A stretch of 64,000 bases of DNA, from positions 744,001 to 808,000 of the forward strand of contig WJYB01000001.1 of assembly GCA_009668015.1 (NCBI GenBank). The letters are read 5' to 3'. This document shows positions 1 to 9,724 of this stretch, one piece after another. The translations under genes and the position numbers were made by a program. The DNA is from Enterobacteriaceae bacterium RIT714 (lineage in GTDB: Bacteria; Pseudomonadota; Gammaproteobacteria; Enterobacterales; Enterobacteriaceae). The first letter of the stretch is position 1, and each line of letters opens with the position of its first letter. Below the pieces are notes generated by a model. The model saw nothing but the letters and a program-made list of their open reading frames with translations, did not search any database and was not told where the DNA came from.

Positions 1-530
1 ACAGCCGGATTGAGCTGGAGATGCGTACCGATCATAAAGAGCTTTCTGAACACCTGATGCTGGTTGACCTGGCACGTAACGATCTGGCGCGCATCTGTAC
101 GCCAGGCACCCGCTACGTGGCAGACCTGACCAAAGTGGATCGTTACTCCTTCGTGATGCATCTGGTGTCTCGCGTGGTAGGTGAACTGCGCAACGACCTC
201 GATGCGCTGCACGCCTATCGCGCCTGCATGAATATGGGCACTCTGAGCGGTGCGCCAAAAGTACGTGCGATGCAGCTCATCGCGGGCGCAGAAGGCCGTC
301 GTCGCGGCAGTTACGGCGGAGCGGTCGGTTACTTCACCGCACATGGTGATTTGGATACCTGCATCGTTATCCGCTCTGCCTATGTCGAAGACGGCATTGC
401 GACTGTCCAGGCGGGCGCAGGCATCGTTCTGGATTCCGTTCCGCAGTCTGAAGCTGATGAAACCCGCAGTAAAGCTCGCGCGGTATTGCGCGCCATTGCC
501 ACCGCACACCACGCACAGGAGATTTTCTGA
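1..530 (+). CDS. trpE: Anthranilate synthase component I, C-terminal part (cut by window edge)
   Basis: About 175 codons of the C-terminal chorismate-binding domain are present; the 5' part lies outside the window and the first complete codon begins at base 3. TrpE uses ammonia from its TrpG partner to turn chorismate into anthranilate, the first step of tryptophan synthesis. Visible conserved stretches include [29 protein letters not shown] and [11 protein letters not shown], all typical of the anthranilate/para-aminobenzoate synthase family. The TGA stop overlaps the ATG of trpGD by one base, the usual translational coupling of the two synthase subunits. Confidence 0.98.
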   Translation, partial: SRIELEMRTDHKELSEHLMLVDLARNDLARICTPGTRYVADLTKVDRYSFVMHLVSRVVGELRNDLDALHAYRACMNMGTLSGAPKVRAMQLIAGAEGRRRGSYGGAVGYFTAHGDLDTCIVIRSAYVEDGIATVQAGAGIVLDSVPQSEADETRSKARAVLRAIATAHHAQEIF

Positions 531-2125
531 TGGCTGACATTCTGCTGCTCGATAATATCGACTCCTTTACTTACAACCTGGCAGACCAGCTGCGTGCAAA
601 CGGGCATAACGTGGTGATCTACCGTAACCACGTTCCGGCCCAGACTCTGATTGAGCGTCTGGAAACCATGCAAAACCCGGTGCTGATGCTCTCTCCGGGC
701 CCGGGTGCGCCAAGCGAAGCAGGCTGTATGCCTGAGCTGCTGACCCGCATGCGCGGTAAACTGCCGATTATCGGCATCTGTCTGGGGCATCAGGCGATTG
801 TTGAAGCCTATGGCGGTTACGTGGGTCAGGCGGGTGAAATCCTGCACGGCAAGGCATCGAGTATTGAACACGATGGTCAGGCGATGTTCGCCGGGCTGCC
901 AAACCCGCTGCCAGTGGCGCGCTACCACTCGCTGGTCGGGAGTAACATTCCCGCGGGCCTGACCATTAACGCCTCCTTTGAGGGCATGGTGATGGCCGTT
1001 CGTCACGACGCGGATCGCGTGTGTGGCCTGCAATTCCACCCGGAATCGATTCTGACCTCCAACGGCGCGCGCCTGCTGGAACAGACATTGAACTGGGCGC
1101 TGCAAAAGCTTGAGCAGACTAACTTCCTGCAGCCGATTCTGGAAAAACTCTACCAGGCTCAGACGATGACCCAGCAGGAGAGCCATCAGCTTTTCTCGGC
1201 AGTGGTTCGCGGTGAACTGAAACCAGAACAGCTGGCCGCCGCGCTGGTGAGCATGAAAGTGCGTGGTGAGCAGCCGCAGGAAATTGCCGGTGCTGCCACC
1301 GCCCTGCTGGAAAATGCCGCCCCGTTCCCGCGTCCGGATTACACCTTTGCCGACATCGTGGGCACCGGCGGTGACGGCAGTAACAGTATCAATATTTCGA
1401 CGGCCAGCGCCTTTGTGGCGGCGGCGTGCGGCATGAAAGTGGCAAAACACGGTAACCGCAGCGTCTCGAGCCGTTCGGGTTCCTCCGATCTGCTGGCAGC
1501 CTTCGGCATTAATCTTGAGATGAACGCCGAGCGCTCGCGTGAAGCGCTGGACGATCTGGGGGTGTGCTTCCTGTTTGCCCCGAAGTATCACACCGGTTTC
1601 CGCCACGCGATGCCTGTTCGCCAGCAGTTGAAAACCCGCACGCTGTTTAACGTGTTAGGCCCGCTGATCAATCCGGCGCATCCGCCGCTGGCCCTGATCG
1701 GTGTTTACAGCCCAGAGCTGGTGCTGCCGATTGCCGAAACGCTGCGCGTGCTGGGTTATCAGCGCGCGGCGGTGGTCCACAGCGGCGGAATGGACGAAGT
1801 CTCGCTGCATGCGCCAACGCTGGTTGCCGAGCTGCGCGACGGCGAAATCCAGAGCTATCAGCTCGACGCCGCTGACTTTGGCCTGACGCCTTATCGCCAG
1901 GAGCAGCTCGCAGGCGGCACCCCGGAAGAAAACCGTGACATTCTGACACGCTTGCTACAAGGTAAAGGTGAGGCCGCGCATGAGGCCGCCGTGGCCGCCA
2001 ATGTCGCGATGCTGATGCGTTTGCACGGTGAAGAAGACTTACAGGCTAACGCGCAAAAAGTTCTGGACGTGTTGCGCTCTGGCGCAGCTTACGACCGCGT
2101 TACCGCACTTGCGGCGAGAGGGTAA
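530..2125 (+). CDS. trpD: Bifunctional anthranilate synthase glutamine amidotransferase / anthranilate phosphoribosyltransferase
   Basis: A 531-residue trpG-trpD fusion, as in E. coli. Residues 1 to about 195 form a class I glutamine amidotransferase: the nucleophile is Cys84 in [15 protein letters not shown] and the His/Glu pair lies in LQFHPES. Residues from about 200 on form the phosphoribosyltransferase, with the PRPP loop [14 protein letters not shown] and the [15 protein letters not shown] segment. It supplies ammonia to TrpE and then attaches phosphoribose to anthranilate. Second gene of the trp operon, overlapping trpE by one base and followed by trpCF after 3 bases. Confidence 0.98.
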   Translation: MADILLLDNIDSFTYNLADQLRANGHNVVIYRNHVPAQTLIERLETMQNPVLMLSPGPGAPSEAGCMPELLTRMRGKLPIIGICLGHQAIVEAYGGYVGQAGEILHGKASSIEHDGQAMFAGLPNPLPVARYHSLVGSNIPAGLTINASFEGMVMAVRHDADRVCGLQFHPESILTSNGARLLEQTLNWALQKLEQTNFLQPILEKLYQAQTMTQQESHQLFSAVVRGELKPEQLAAALVSMKVRGEQPQEIAGAATALLENAAPFPRPDYTFADIVGTGGDGSNSINISTASAFVAAACGMKVAKHGNRSVSSRSGSSDLLAAFGINLEMNAERSREALDDLGVCFLFAPKYHTGFRHAMPVRQQLKTRTLFNVLGPLINPAHPPLALIGVYSPELVLPIAETLRVLGYQRAAVVHSGGMDEVSLHAPTLVAELRDGEIQSYQLDAADFGLTPYRQEQLAGGTPEENRDILTRLLQGKGEAAHEAAVAANVAMLMRLHGEEDLQANAQKVLDVLRSGAAYDRVTALAARG

Positions 2126-2128
2126 AAA

Positions 2129-3487
2129 ATGCAGACCGTTTTAGCAAAAATCGTTGCTGACAAGGCCATCTGGGTAGAAGCACGTAAAGCGCAGCAGCCG
2201 CTGGCCAGCTTCCAGAATGACGTGGTACCCAGTCAGCGTCGTTTTTATGATGCCCTCCAGGGCGCGCGTACCGCGTTTATCCTGGAGTGCAAAAAGGCGT
2301 CTCCGTCAAAAGGTGTTATCCGTGACGATTTTGATCCTGCGCGAATTGCCGGGGTTTATAAGCATCATGCGTCAGCCATTTCGGTCCTGACGGATGAGAA
2401 GTATTTCCAGGGTAGTTTTGACTTTCTGCCGATTGTCAGCCAGATCGCCCCGCAACCGATTCTGTGCAAAGACTTCATTATTGATGCGTACCAAATCTGG
2501 CTGGCGCGTTTTTATCAGGCTGACGCCTGCCTGCTGATGCTGTCGGTGCTGGACGATGAGCAGTATATCCAGCTGGCTGCCGTCGCCCATAGCCTGAACA
2601 TGGGCGTATTGACAGAAGTGAGCAACGAAGAAGAGCTGGAACGCGCGATTGCGCTGAAAGCCAAAGTGGTTGGCATTAATAACCGCGACCTGCGCGATCT
2701 GTCCATTGACCTCGATCGCACACGTCAGCTGGCCCCGCGACTGGGTGCGGGCGTGACGGTGATCAGCGAATCGGGCATCAATACTTACGCCCAGGTCCGC
2801 GAACTGAGCCACTTTGCCAATGGCTTTTTGATTGGTTCGGCCCTGATGTCGCATGACGACCTGAACGCTGCTGTACGCCGCGTGTTGTTAGGTGAGAACA
2901 AAGTCTGCGGCTTGACCCGCGCACAGGACGCCGCCGCCGCACTTGAAGCCGGCGCGATATACGGTGGACTGATTTTCGTCGAGTCATCCCCGCGCTTCGT
3001 TACGCAAGATCAGGCCCGCGACGTGATTGCCGCGGCCCCTCTGAGCTATGTAGGGGTGTTTCGCGATGCCCCCGTCAGCGATGTGGTCGCCAAAGCCGAA
3101 AACCTGTCCCTTACGGCGGTCCAACTGCACGGCAAGGAAGATCAGAGCTACATCACTACGCTACGCCAGACGCTGCCCGAACAGGTGCAAATCTGGAAAG
3201 CACAAAGCGTCGGCGACGCGCTGCCTGCGCGCGATCTCCTGCACGTAGACAAATATGTCCTGGATAACGGCCAGGGCGGGACCGGCGTACGATTTGACTG
3301 GTCGCTGCTGAACGGCCAAAAGCTGGATAACGTCCTGCTGGCGGGTGGGTTAAGCCCCGATAATTGTGTAGAAGCCGCGAAAGCTGGCTGTGCGGGCCTC
3401 GATTTCAATTCAGGCGTAGAGTCTCAACCCGGTATAAAAGATGCCAGTAAGCTGGCCTCGGTGTTCAAGACGCTGCGCGCATATTAA
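2129..3487 (+). CDS. trpC: Bifunctional indole-3-glycerol-phosphate synthase / phosphoribosylanthranilate isomerase
   Basis: A 452-residue fusion of two TIM barrels, as in enterobacterial TrpC. The N-terminal barrel (to about residue 255) is the indole-glycerol-phosphate synthase, with FILECKKASPSKG near residue 50 and PILCKDFIIDAYQI. The C-terminal barrel is the isomerase (TrpF), beginning at NKVCGLTRAQDAAAAL and containing the phosphate-binding LAGGLSPDN and GLDFNSGVE segments. The isomerase rearranges phosphoribosylanthranilate and the synthase closes the indole ring. It starts 3 bases after trpGD and ends 9 bases before trpB. Confidence 0.98.
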   Translation: MQTVLAKIVADKAIWVEARKAQQPLASFQNDVVPSQRRFYDALQGARTAFILECKKASPSKGVIRDDFDPARIAGVYKHHASAISVLTDEKYFQGSFDFLPIVSQIAPQPILCKDFIIDAYQIWLARFYQADACLLMLSVLDDEQYIQLAAVAHSLNMGVLTEVSNEEELERAIALKAKVVGINNRDLRDLSIDLDRTRQLAPRLGAGVTVISESGINTYAQVRELSHFANGFLIGSALMSHDDLNAAVRRVLLGENKVCGLTRAQDAAAALEAGAIYGGLIFVESSPRFVTQDQARDVIAAAPLSYVGVFRDAPVSDVVAKAENLSLTAVQLHGKEDQSYITTLRQTLPEQVQIWKAQSVGDALPARDLLHVDKYVLDNGQGGTGVRFDWSLLNGQKLDNVLLAGGLSPDNCVEAAKAGCAGLDFNSGVESQPGIKDASKLASVFKTLRAY

Positions 3488-3496
3488 GGAAGCAAA

Positions 3497-4690
3497 ATGA
3501 CAACGTTATTAAATCCCTATTTTGGTGAGTTCGGTGGCATGTATGTGCCGCAAATTTTGATGCCTGCTCTGCGCCAGCTGGAAGAAGCTTTTGTCAGCGC
3601 GCAGAAAGACCCGGCGTTTCAGGCTGAATTTACCGATCTGTTGAAAAACTACGCCGGTCGTCCGACGGCGCTGACAAAATGCCGCAATCTGACCGAAGGG
3701 ACAAAAACCACGCTGTATCTGAAGCGTGAAGATTTACTCCACGGCGGTGCGCATAAAACCAACCAGGTGCTTGGTCAGGCGCTGCTGGCCAAACGGATGG
3801 GCAAGACCGAAATTATCGCCGAAACGGGAGCGGGTCAGCACGGTGTTGCATCGGCGCTCGCCAGCGCCCTGCTCGGCCTGAAATGCCGTATTTACATGGG
3901 GGCCAAAGACGTTGAGCGTCAATCCCCGAACGTATTCCGTATGCGCCTGATGGGTGCCGAAGTGATACCGGTTCACAGCGGTTCCGCCACGCTGAAAGAT
4001 GCCTGTAACGAAGCGCTGCGAGACTGGTCTGGCAGCTACGATACCGCACACTACATGCTCGGCACCGCTGCGGGTCCGCACCCGTTCCCGACCATTGTGC
4101 GTGAATTCCAGCGCATGATCGGTGAAGAGACCAAAGCGCAGATCCTCGAAAAAGAGGGGCGTCTGCCGGATGCAGTGATCGCCTGCGTGGGCGGTGGTTC
4201 TAACGCCATCGGTATGTTTGCCGACTTTATTGATGATACCCAGGTTGGCCTGATTGGGGTGGAACCTGCCGGGCATGGCATTGAAACCGGCGAGCATGGC
4301 GCGCCGCTGAAACATGGTCGCGTGGGGATCTATTTCGGCATGAAGTCGCCGATGATGCAAACTGACGAAGGGCAAATTGAAGAGTCTTACTCTATCTCTG
4401 CGGGTCTGGACTTCCCGTCCGTCGGGCCACAGCACGCGCATCTGAACAGTATCGGCCGCGCGGATTATGTCTCGATAACCGATGACGAAGCGCTGGAAGC
4501 CTTCAAAACCCTGTGCCGCAATGAAGGGATCATCCCGGCGCTGGAGTCGTCTCATGCGCTGGCTCACGCCCTGAAGATGATCAAAGAAAACCCGGAAAAA
4601 GAGCAGCTGTTGGTGGTTAACCTTTCCGGTCGCGGTGACAAAGACATCTTCACCGTTCACGATATTCTGAAAGCACGAGGGGAAATCTGA
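3497..4690 (+). CDS. trpB: Tryptophan synthase beta subunit
   Basis: A 397-residue PLP enzyme that joins indole, tunnelled from TrpA, with serine to give tryptophan. The PLP lysine is Lys87 in HGGAHKTNQ, and the cofactor phosphate loop is [12 protein letters not shown]. Length and sequence match E. coli TrpB closely. An AAGGAAGC ribosome site lies just before the ATG. The TGA stop overlaps the ATG of trpA by one base (ATGATGG context), so the subunits of the alpha2-beta2 complex are translationally coupled. Confidence 0.98.
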   Translation: MTTLLNPYFGEFGGMYVPQILMPALRQLEEAFVSAQKDPAFQAEFTDLLKNYAGRPTALTKCRNLTEGTKTTLYLKREDLLHGGAHKTNQVLGQALLAKRMGKTEIIAETGAGQHGVASALASALLGLKCRIYMGAKDVERQSPNVFRMRLMGAEVIPVHSGSATLKDACNEALRDWSGSYDTAHYMLGTAAGPHPFPTIVREFQRMIGEETKAQILEKEGRLPDAVIACVGGGSNAIGMFADFIDDTQVGLIGVEPAGHGIETGEHGAPLKHGRVGIYFGMKSPMMQTDEGQIEESYSISAGLDFPSVGPQHAHLNSIGRADYVSITDDEALEAFKTLCRNEGIIPALESSHALAHALKMIKENPEKEQLLVVNLSGRGDKDIFTVHDILKARGEI

Positions 4691-5499
4691 TGGAACGCTA
4701 TGAGAACGCATTTGCTGAACTGAAGGCCCGCAAGGAAGGCGCGTTTGTTCCCTTCGTCACATTGGGCGACCCCGGCCCCGAGCAGTCGCTGAAAATTATC
4801 GACACACTGATCGCCGCTGGCGCTGACGCATTAGAGCTGGGCATCCCCTTCTCCGATCCTCTGGCAGATGGTCCGACGATCCAGAATGCCACCCTGCGCG
4901 CCTTTGCCGCTGGTGTGACGCCAACCCAGTGCTTTGAGATGCTGGCGGCCATTCGCCAGAAGCATCCGACCATTCCGATTGGCCTGCTGATGTATGCCAA
5001 CCTGGTGTTCAGCCGCGGTATTGATGAGTTTTATGCCGCATGCGCACGCGTCGGTGTCGATTCCGTTCTCGTTGCGGATGTGCCGGTTGAAGAGTCTGCG
5101 CCGTTCCGTCAGGCCGCGATGCGTCATAATATCGCCCCTATCTTCATCTGCCCGCCGAATGCCGATGATGAGCTGTTACGCCAGATTGCCTCTTACGGGC
5201 GCGGTTATACCTATCTGTTGTCCCGCGCAGGCGTCACCGGTGCAGAAAACAAAGCGACCGTTCCGCTACATCATCTGGTAGAGAAACTGACCGAATATCA
5301 TGCTGCGCCAGCGTTGCAGGGGTTCGGTATCTCCTCCCCGGATCAAGTGACTGCGGCCATTGATGCAAATGCCGCCGGGGCGATCTCCGGCTCAGCGATT
5401 GTGAAAATTATCGAGAACAATCTTGATAAGCCAGAGCAAATGCTCAAGGAATTGCACGATTTTGTCGCTGCAATGAAAGCCGCCACCCGCCGCGGCTGA
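4690..5499 (+). CDS. trpA: Tryptophan synthase alpha subunit
   Basis: A 269-residue TIM-barrel protein that cleaves indole-3-glycerol phosphate to indole and glyceraldehyde 3-phosphate. The catalytic pair is visible as Glu49 (in ALELGIPF) and Asp60 (in SDPLADGPT), in E. coli numbering. The phosphate-binding segment GFGISSPDQ lies in the C-terminal third. Last gene of the trp operon; a strong hairpin follows 7 bases after the stop. Confidence 0.98.
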   Translation: MERYENAFAELKARKEGAFVPFVTLGDPGPEQSLKIIDTLIAAGADALELGIPFSDPLADGPTIQNATLRAFAAGVTPTQCFEMLAAIRQKHPTIPIGLLMYANLVFSRGIDEFYAACARVGVDSVLVADVPVEESAPFRQAAMRHNIAPIFICPPNADDELLRQIASYGRGYTYLLSRAGVTGAENKATVPLHHLVEKLTEYHAAPALQGFGISSPDQVTAAIDANAAGAISGSAIVKIIENNLDKPEQMLKELHDFVAAMKAATRRG

Positions 5500-5506
5500 T
5501 TCCCTT

Positions 5507-5528
5507 GCCGCCCGGGTTTCCGGGCGGC
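5507..5528 (+). terminator. Hairpin after trpA (trp operon terminator)
   Basis: A 9-bp perfect GC stem (GCCGCCCGG / CCGGGCGGC) with a 4-base loop begins 7 bases after the trpA stop. Only CTGTCCCCCC follows, with no clear T run, so it may act as a weak intrinsic or partly Rho-assisted terminator. The E. coli trp t site is also a GC-rich hairpin right after trpA. Confidence 0.8.
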
Positions 5529-5704
5529 CTGTCCCCCCTCTACCGCCATCGTGATACCCCGGAATGCCCCTCAGGGGTAGCGCAGAATTGATCTGTTCGA
5601 GCTTTTCGGCCCGTCAACCTTTTCAAATATTACCTTCAGCGTATTATCCGGTTTTCTTTTCGGCTCCTGGCCGCCTTAACCCCTTCTGAGTTCAGAGGCT
5701 TATC

Positions 5705-6916
5705 ATGTCATGGCAACACTTCAAACAGGCGTACCTGATTAAATTCTGGTCCCCTGTGCCTGCAGTCATCGCTGCGGGTATTCTCTCGACCTATTATTTT
5801 GGCATTACCGGCACCTTTTGGGCCGTTACCGGCGAATTCACCCGCTGGGGCGGACAGCTTTTACAGCTGACAGGCGTGCACGCCGAAGAGTGGGGATATT
5901 TTAAACTCATTCACCTGGAAGGTACTCCGCTTACCCGCATCGACGGAATGATGATTATTGGTATGTTCGGGGGCTGTTTTGCCGCCGCACTGTGGGCCAA
6001 TAACGTGAAGCTGCGGATGCCGAAAAGCCGTATTCGCATTGTGCAGGCGGTTGCGGGTGGAATCATCGCCGGATTTGGCGCCCGTCTGGCCATGGGGTGT
6101 AACCTTGCCGCGTTCTTCACGGGGATTCCTCAGTTCTCTCTCCATGCGTGGTTTTTTGCCGTGGCCACTGCCATTGGCTCGTACTTCGGCGCACGATTCA
6201 CGCTGCTGCCGATCTTCCGCATTCCGGTCAAAATGACCAAAGTCAGCGCCGCGTCTCCACTGACGCAAAAACCGGCTCAGGCCCGGCGTCGCTTCCGTCT
6301 GGGTATGCTGGTCTTTTTCGCGATGATTGCCTGGGCGCTGTGTACCGCATTTAATCAGCCGAAACTGGGGCTGGCGATGCTGTTTGGCGTCGGTTTTGGA
6401 TTGCTGATTGAACGGGCGCAAATCTGCTTTACCTCGGCGTTTCGCGATATGTGGATCACCGGGCGCACCATGATGGCGAAAGCGATTATTGCCGGGATGG
6501 CGGTCAGTGCCATTGGTATTTTCAGCTATGTGCAACTGGGCGTGGAGCCGAAGATCATGTGGGCCGGTCCGAATGCGGTTATTGGCGGCCTGCTGTTTGG
6601 TTTTGGTATCGTCCTGGCCGGCGGCTGTGAAACCGGCTGGATGTACCGCGCGGTTGAGGGCCAGGTGCATTACTGGTGGGTCGGGCTGGGCAATGTTATC
6701 GGCTCAACCCTTCTGGCTTATTACTGGGATGACCTGTCTCCGGCGCTGGCCACCCGCTGGGATAAAGTCAATCTGCTGAATACGTTTGGTCCTTTGGGCG
6801 GACTGGTGGTGACTTATGCCCTGCTGTTGATCGCGTTTCTGCTGGTTATCGCGCAGGAGAAGCGTTTTTTCCGTCGTACCGCGCGTAAAGCTGATATTCA
6901 GGAGAATGTGGCATGA
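5705..6916 (+). CDS. yedE: YeeE/YedE-family membrane transporter
   Basis: A 403-residue polytopic membrane protein that aligns along its length with E. coli YedE. It has many hydrophobic segments and the two family signatures with conserved Cys: ARLAMGCNLAAFFTGIP and LAGGCETGWMYR. The related YeeE (TsuA) imports thiosulfate; YedE is usually annotated as a sulfur- or selenium-related transporter, and its substrate is not established. The start follows AGAGG at good spacing. The stop overlaps yedF by 4 bases. In E. coli yedEF is far from trp, so the location here is unusual. Confidence 0.93.
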   Translation: MSWQHFKQAYLIKFWSPVPAVIAAGILSTYYFGITGTFWAVTGEFTRWGGQLLQLTGVHAEEWGYFKLIHLEGTPLTRIDGMMIIGMFGGCFAAALWANNVKLRMPKSRIRIVQAVAGGIIAGFGARLAMGCNLAAFFTGIPQFSLHAWFFAVATAIGSYFGARFTLLPIFRIPVKMTKVSAASPLTQKPAQARRRFRLGMLVFFAMIAWALCTAFNQPKLGLAMLFGVGFGLLIERAQICFTSAFRDMWITGRTMMAKAIIAGMAVSAIGIFSYVQLGVEPKIMWAGPNAVIGGLLFGFGIVLAGGCETGWMYRAVEGQVHYWWVGLGNVIGSTLLAYYWDDLSPALATRWDKVNLLNTFGPLGGLVVTYALLLIAFLLVIAQEKRFFRRTARKADIQENVA

Positions 6917-7146
6917 AACAGATCGTTCCCGATTACCGCCTCGACATGGTGGGTGAGCCTTGCCCCTATCCGGCCGTCGCCACGCTCGAGGCGTTGCCGC
7001 AGCTGAAAAAGGGTGAAATTCTGGAGGTGGTCAGCGACTGCCCTCAGTCAATTAACAATATTCCACTGGATGCGGCCAATCACGGCTATACGGTGTTAGA
7101 TATCCAGCAGGATGGGCCAACCATTCGCTATTTAATTCAGAAGTAA
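6913..7146 (+). CDS. yedF: TusA-family sulfurtransferase-like protein
   Basis: A 77-residue SirA/TusA-fold protein, nearly identical to E. coli YedF. The N-terminal GEPCPYPAV holds the conserved Cys of the CPxP motif that carries a persulfide in TusA proteins; a second Cys lies in VVSDCPQSINNIP. It overlaps yedE by 4 bases (ATGA), so the pair is one translational unit. The likely role is to receive or relay sulfur (or selenium) brought in by YedE; this is inferred from the TsuA/TsuB pairing and not shown here. Confidence 0.93.
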   Translation: MKQIVPDYRLDMVGEPCPYPAVATLEALPQLKKGEILEVVSDCPQSINNIPLDAANHGYTVLDIQQDGPTIRYLIQK

Positions 7147-7154
7147 TGTTCTTT

Positions 7155-7179
7155 GCTAACGCCCTTTTGGGGCGTTAGC
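7155..7179 (+). terminator. Hairpin after yedF
   Basis: A perfect 10-bp stem (GCTAACGCCC / GGGCGTTAGC) with loop TTTTG lies 8 bases after the yedF stop. No long T run follows. It probably ends the yedEF transcript before the converging ompW gene. Confidence 0.65.
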
Positions 7180-7329
7180 GCTTCCCGCTTAAAACACCCG
7201 ACATGTTGCGTTAGCGCTCATTTTATTGTTATTGCCAGGAATGCTGTATCCCCGGCAGAGAGGAGAGAAAACTGGCCGCAGTACGACCAGTTTTGCAGAA
7301 GGGTTTTGCAGGAGTTTTGCAGAAGAGCT

Positions 7330-7965
7330 TTAGAAGCGGTAACCGGCGGAGAACATAAACACCCACGGATCCAGACGGGTACTGACGCTCTGCTGCACGC
7401 CGCCCGCTTTGAAGCGCACGTCGGTGTCGATATCCATGTACCAGACCGACATGTTCAACAGCCAGTCGCGGTTGATCAAATAATCCATCCCAACCTGCCC
7501 CGCCGCACCCCAGGAGTCTTTCAGGCTCAGATCGGAAAGACCGGCCTCTTTACCGGTGTCGTTAAATTTCTCATCAAAGAACGTGGTGTAGTTCACGCCT
7601 GCGCCGATATAAGGACGCACCTTGCTATTAGCATCACCAAAATACCATTGCGCCATTAACGTTGGTGGCAAATGATGTACGGTCGCGATATCTCCCGTCG
7701 GGCCTGTTCCCACCCGGTGGCGGAACGGCGTGGCGGCAAGCAGCTCAACGCCGATGTTTTCGGTTGCCATATAGGTAAACGTCAGACCCAACTGGGTATT
7801 GTTACTGACGTTAAAGCCACCCAAACTGCCGAGCACATTGTCAGAACCTTCTGTCGGCCGTACCGTTGCCGACCCCGCACGAATAAAAAATTCGCCTGCT
7901 TCATGCGCGTAAGCGCCGCCAGAAATACTGCTTAAAATCAGGGCTGCCACTGCTAACTTTTTCAT
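7330..7965 (-). CDS. ompW: Outer membrane protein W
   Basis: A 211-residue member of the OmpW eight-stranded beta-barrel family. It has a Sec signal peptide of 20 residues (MKKLAVAALILSSISGGAYA, cut before HEAGEF) and ends in aromatic GYRF, typical of barrels inserted by the Bam complex. OmpW forms a narrow hydrophobic channel in the outer membrane and is linked to anaerobic and stress adaptation in E. coli. Upstream lie an FNR-like site and a NarL/NarP-like palindrome (separate entries). It converges on yedF. Confidence 0.97.
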   Translation of the reverse strand: MKKLAVAALILSSISGGAYAHEAGEFFIRAGSATVRPTEGSDNVLGSLGGFNVSNNTQLGLTFTYMATENIGVELLAATPFRHRVGTGPTGDIATVHHLPPTLMAQWYFGDANSKVRPYIGAGVNYTTFFDEKFNDTGKEAGLSDLSLKDSWGAAGQVGMDYLINRDWLLNMSVWYMDIDTDVRFKAGGVQQSVSTRLDPWVFMFSAGYRF

Positions 7966-8004
7966 ATCCGCTCCATCGTTGTGGTTTTATTGGCGCGGAG
8001 AATA

Positions 8005-8020
8005 TACTCATAAATGAGTA
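8005..8020 (-). promoter_or_regulatory. Candidate NarL/NarP 7-2-7 site at the ompW promoter
   Basis: TACTCATAAATGAGTA is a perfect palindrome of two heptamers separated by two bases. Both arms fit the NarL/NarP consensus TACYYMT, and the 7-2-7 inverted arrangement is the one bound by both regulators. It lies 40 bases upstream of the ompW ATG and directly next to a possible -10 (TATATT on the minus strand, 8001-8006), a position that would favour repression. Binding is inferred. Confidence 0.6.
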
Positions 8021-8068
8021 ACAAGTGATCTAACTCAGATCACACTAGTGCCAGTAATTTAACATTCA

Positions 8069-8082
8069 TTGATCCAGATTAA
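8069..8082 (-). promoter_or_regulatory. FNR-like site upstream of ompW
   Basis: TTGATCCAGATTAA matches the FNR consensus TTGATnnnnATCAA at 9 of 10 fixed positions. If the -10 is TATATT at 8001-8006, the site centre falls near -81.5. ompW is a known FNR-activated gene in E. coli, so the site is plausible; it could also serve the divergent yciC. Confidence 0.55.
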
Positions 8083-8251
8083 TTTTTGCCATACGCAACA
8101 GAATACGCATGTCGCGTACAGGTCAATTTTTACCAATGATCACTGCTTTACAAAGATATGCTTTTCCATACAAGTCATGGTGCTGCCACGACAGAGTTAT
8201 CCAGGGTACAATTGCCCGCTTAACAATACCTGCAATACTCAAGGAGAGTGC

Positions 8252-8995
8252 ATGTCTATCACGGCGAAGTCCGTCTACCGTGACACCGGGAATTTTTTCC
8301 GCAATCAGTTCATTACCTTTTTACTGATCGCCCTGCTATGTGCGTTTATCACGGTGGTGCTTGGCCATGCGTTTTCGCCAAGTGATGATCAAATTGCCAC
8401 CCTCAGCCAGGGTGATCATCTTGCGGGAAGTGTAGGGTTGTTTGATCTGGTTCAGAACATGACACCGGAACAGCAGCAGATATTGCTGCGTGCCTCAGCG
8501 GCGTCAACCTTCTCAGGGTTGATCGGCAACGCGATTCTGGCCGGTGGCGTATTGTTGATGGTCCAGCTTATTTCTGCCGGACACCGTGTCAGCGCCCTGC
8601 GCGCGATCGGGGCCAGCGCACCGGTATTACCGAAGCTGTTCATCCTGATCTTCTTAACCACAATGCTGGTGCAGATGGGGATTATGCTGGTGGTGGTGCC
8701 TGGCGTGTTGCTCGCCATTGTCCTCTCCTTTGCGCCTGTCATGCTGGTGCAGGATAAGATGGGAATATTTACCGCCATGCGCAGCAGTGCAAAACTGGCA
8801 TGGTCTAATATGCGTTTGGTTGCGCCAGCCGTGATTAGCTGGTTGCTGGCAAAAACGCTGTTACTGTTGTTTGCCCCTAATTTTGCGGTCCTGACACCCA
8901 ACGTCGGCGCTGTGGTAGCGAACACCCTGAGCAACCTGATTTCGGCGGTATTACTGGTTTACCTTTTCCGCCTTTACATGTTGATTCGTCAATAG
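8252..8995 (+). CDS. yciC: YciC-family (UPF0259) inner membrane protein
   Basis: A 247-residue membrane protein, the same length as E. coli YciC and clearly orthologous ([20 protein letters not shown] at the N terminus). The start at 8252 is chosen for that match and for AAGGAG 6 bases upstream; the frame stays open further upstream but without homology. It shows about six hydrophobic segments, for example [19 protein letters not shown] near residue 25. Function is unknown. It is the first of a yciC-yciB pair and diverges from ompW. Confidence 0.93.
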   Translation: MSITAKSVYRDTGNFFRNQFITFLLIALLCAFITVVLGHAFSPSDDQIATLSQGDHLAGSVGLFDLVQNMTPEQQQILLRASAASTFSGLIGNAILAGGVLLMVQLISAGHRVSALRAIGASAPVLPKLFILIFLTTMLVQMGIMLVVVPGVLLAIVLSFAPVMLVQDKMGIFTAMRSSAKLAWSNMRLVAPAVISWLLAKTLLLLFAPNFAVLTPNVGAVVANTLSNLISAVLLVYLFRLYMLIRQ

Positions 8996-9055
8996 TTTTC
9001 ATGATGGCGGAGGATCTATTAATCCTCCGCTCAACGCAGATGATGGAATCGTAGA

Positions 9056-9595
9056 ATGAAGCAGTTTCTTGATTTTTTACCCCTGGTCGTTTTTTTCGCT
9101 TTTTATAAGCTGTATGACATTTACGCCGGGACCGCGGCCTTAATCGTCGCGACCGCTGTCGTACTGATTTACAGCTGGTTCCGCTACCGCAAAGTCGAAA
9201 AAATGGCGCTGGTGACTTTCGTCCTGGTCGCAGTGTTTGGCGGTTTAACCCTGTTCTTCCATAACGATGAATTTATTAAATGGAAGGTTACGGTCATCTA
9301 CGCTCTGTTTGCGGGCGCACTGCTGATCAGCCAGTGGGTGATGAATAAGCCGTTGATTCAGCGCATGCTCGGAAAAGAAATTACCCTTCCTCAGCATGTC
9401 TGGTCGCGCCTGAACGTTGCCTGGGCGCTGTTCTTTATTCTCTGTGGGCTGGCGAACATTTATATTGCGTTCTGGCTGCCGCAGAATATCTGGGTCAATT
9501 TCAAAGTATTTGGTCTGACGGCATTGACATTGATCTTCACGCTGCTGAGCGGTGTTTACATCTACCGCCATATGCCTCAGGACGACAAGCACTGA
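9056..9595 (+). CDS. yciB: Inner membrane-spanning protein YciB (septation protein A family)
   Basis: A 179-residue protein with five or so hydrophobic helices, starting [25 protein letters not shown], the hallmark of the YciB/IspZ family, and with the same length as E. coli YciB. It sits in the inner membrane. Loss in Shigella impairs septation, and E. coli YciB is linked to envelope synthesis; the exact activity is not settled. It follows yciC by 60 bases and is followed by a strong hairpin. Confidence 0.95.
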   Translation: MKQFLDFLPLVVFFAFYKLYDIYAGTAALIVATAVVLIYSWFRYRKVEKMALVTFVLVAVFGGLTLFFHNDEFIKWKVTVIYALFAGALLISQWVMNKPLIQRMLGKEITLPQHVWSRLNVAWALFFILCGLANIYIAFWLPQNIWVNFKVFGLTALTLIFTLLSGVYIYRHMPQDDKH

Positions 9596-9602
9596 TTATC
9601 CA

Positions 9603-9631
9603 GGCCAAACAGTGACGCTGTTTGGCCTTTT
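9603..9631 (+). terminator. Intrinsic terminator after yciB
   Basis: A 10-bp perfect stem (GGCCAAACAG / CTGTTTGGCC) with loop TGACG, followed by TTTTACC, lies 7 bases after the yciB stop. Confidence 0.85.
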
Positions 9632-9724
9632 ACCTCGCCGTCCTGCCTGCTTTTCGTGTTTCCCACCGACTGTAAATCATAGTAGCATCCCGCCTGTCGT
9701 CTTCCGTAACGAGCTTAAGAAACA

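Noticed and set aside
380..1606. 408-codon open frame on the minus strand inside trpE-trpGD
   Set aside because: It lies antisense to two certain genes, has His/Arg-rich low-information composition and no ribosome site. It is a shadow of codon bias.
8025..8043. CRP site near ompW
   Set aside because: TGTGA and TCAC halves are present but 11 bases apart, while CRP needs 6. Kept only as an unassigned inverted repeat.
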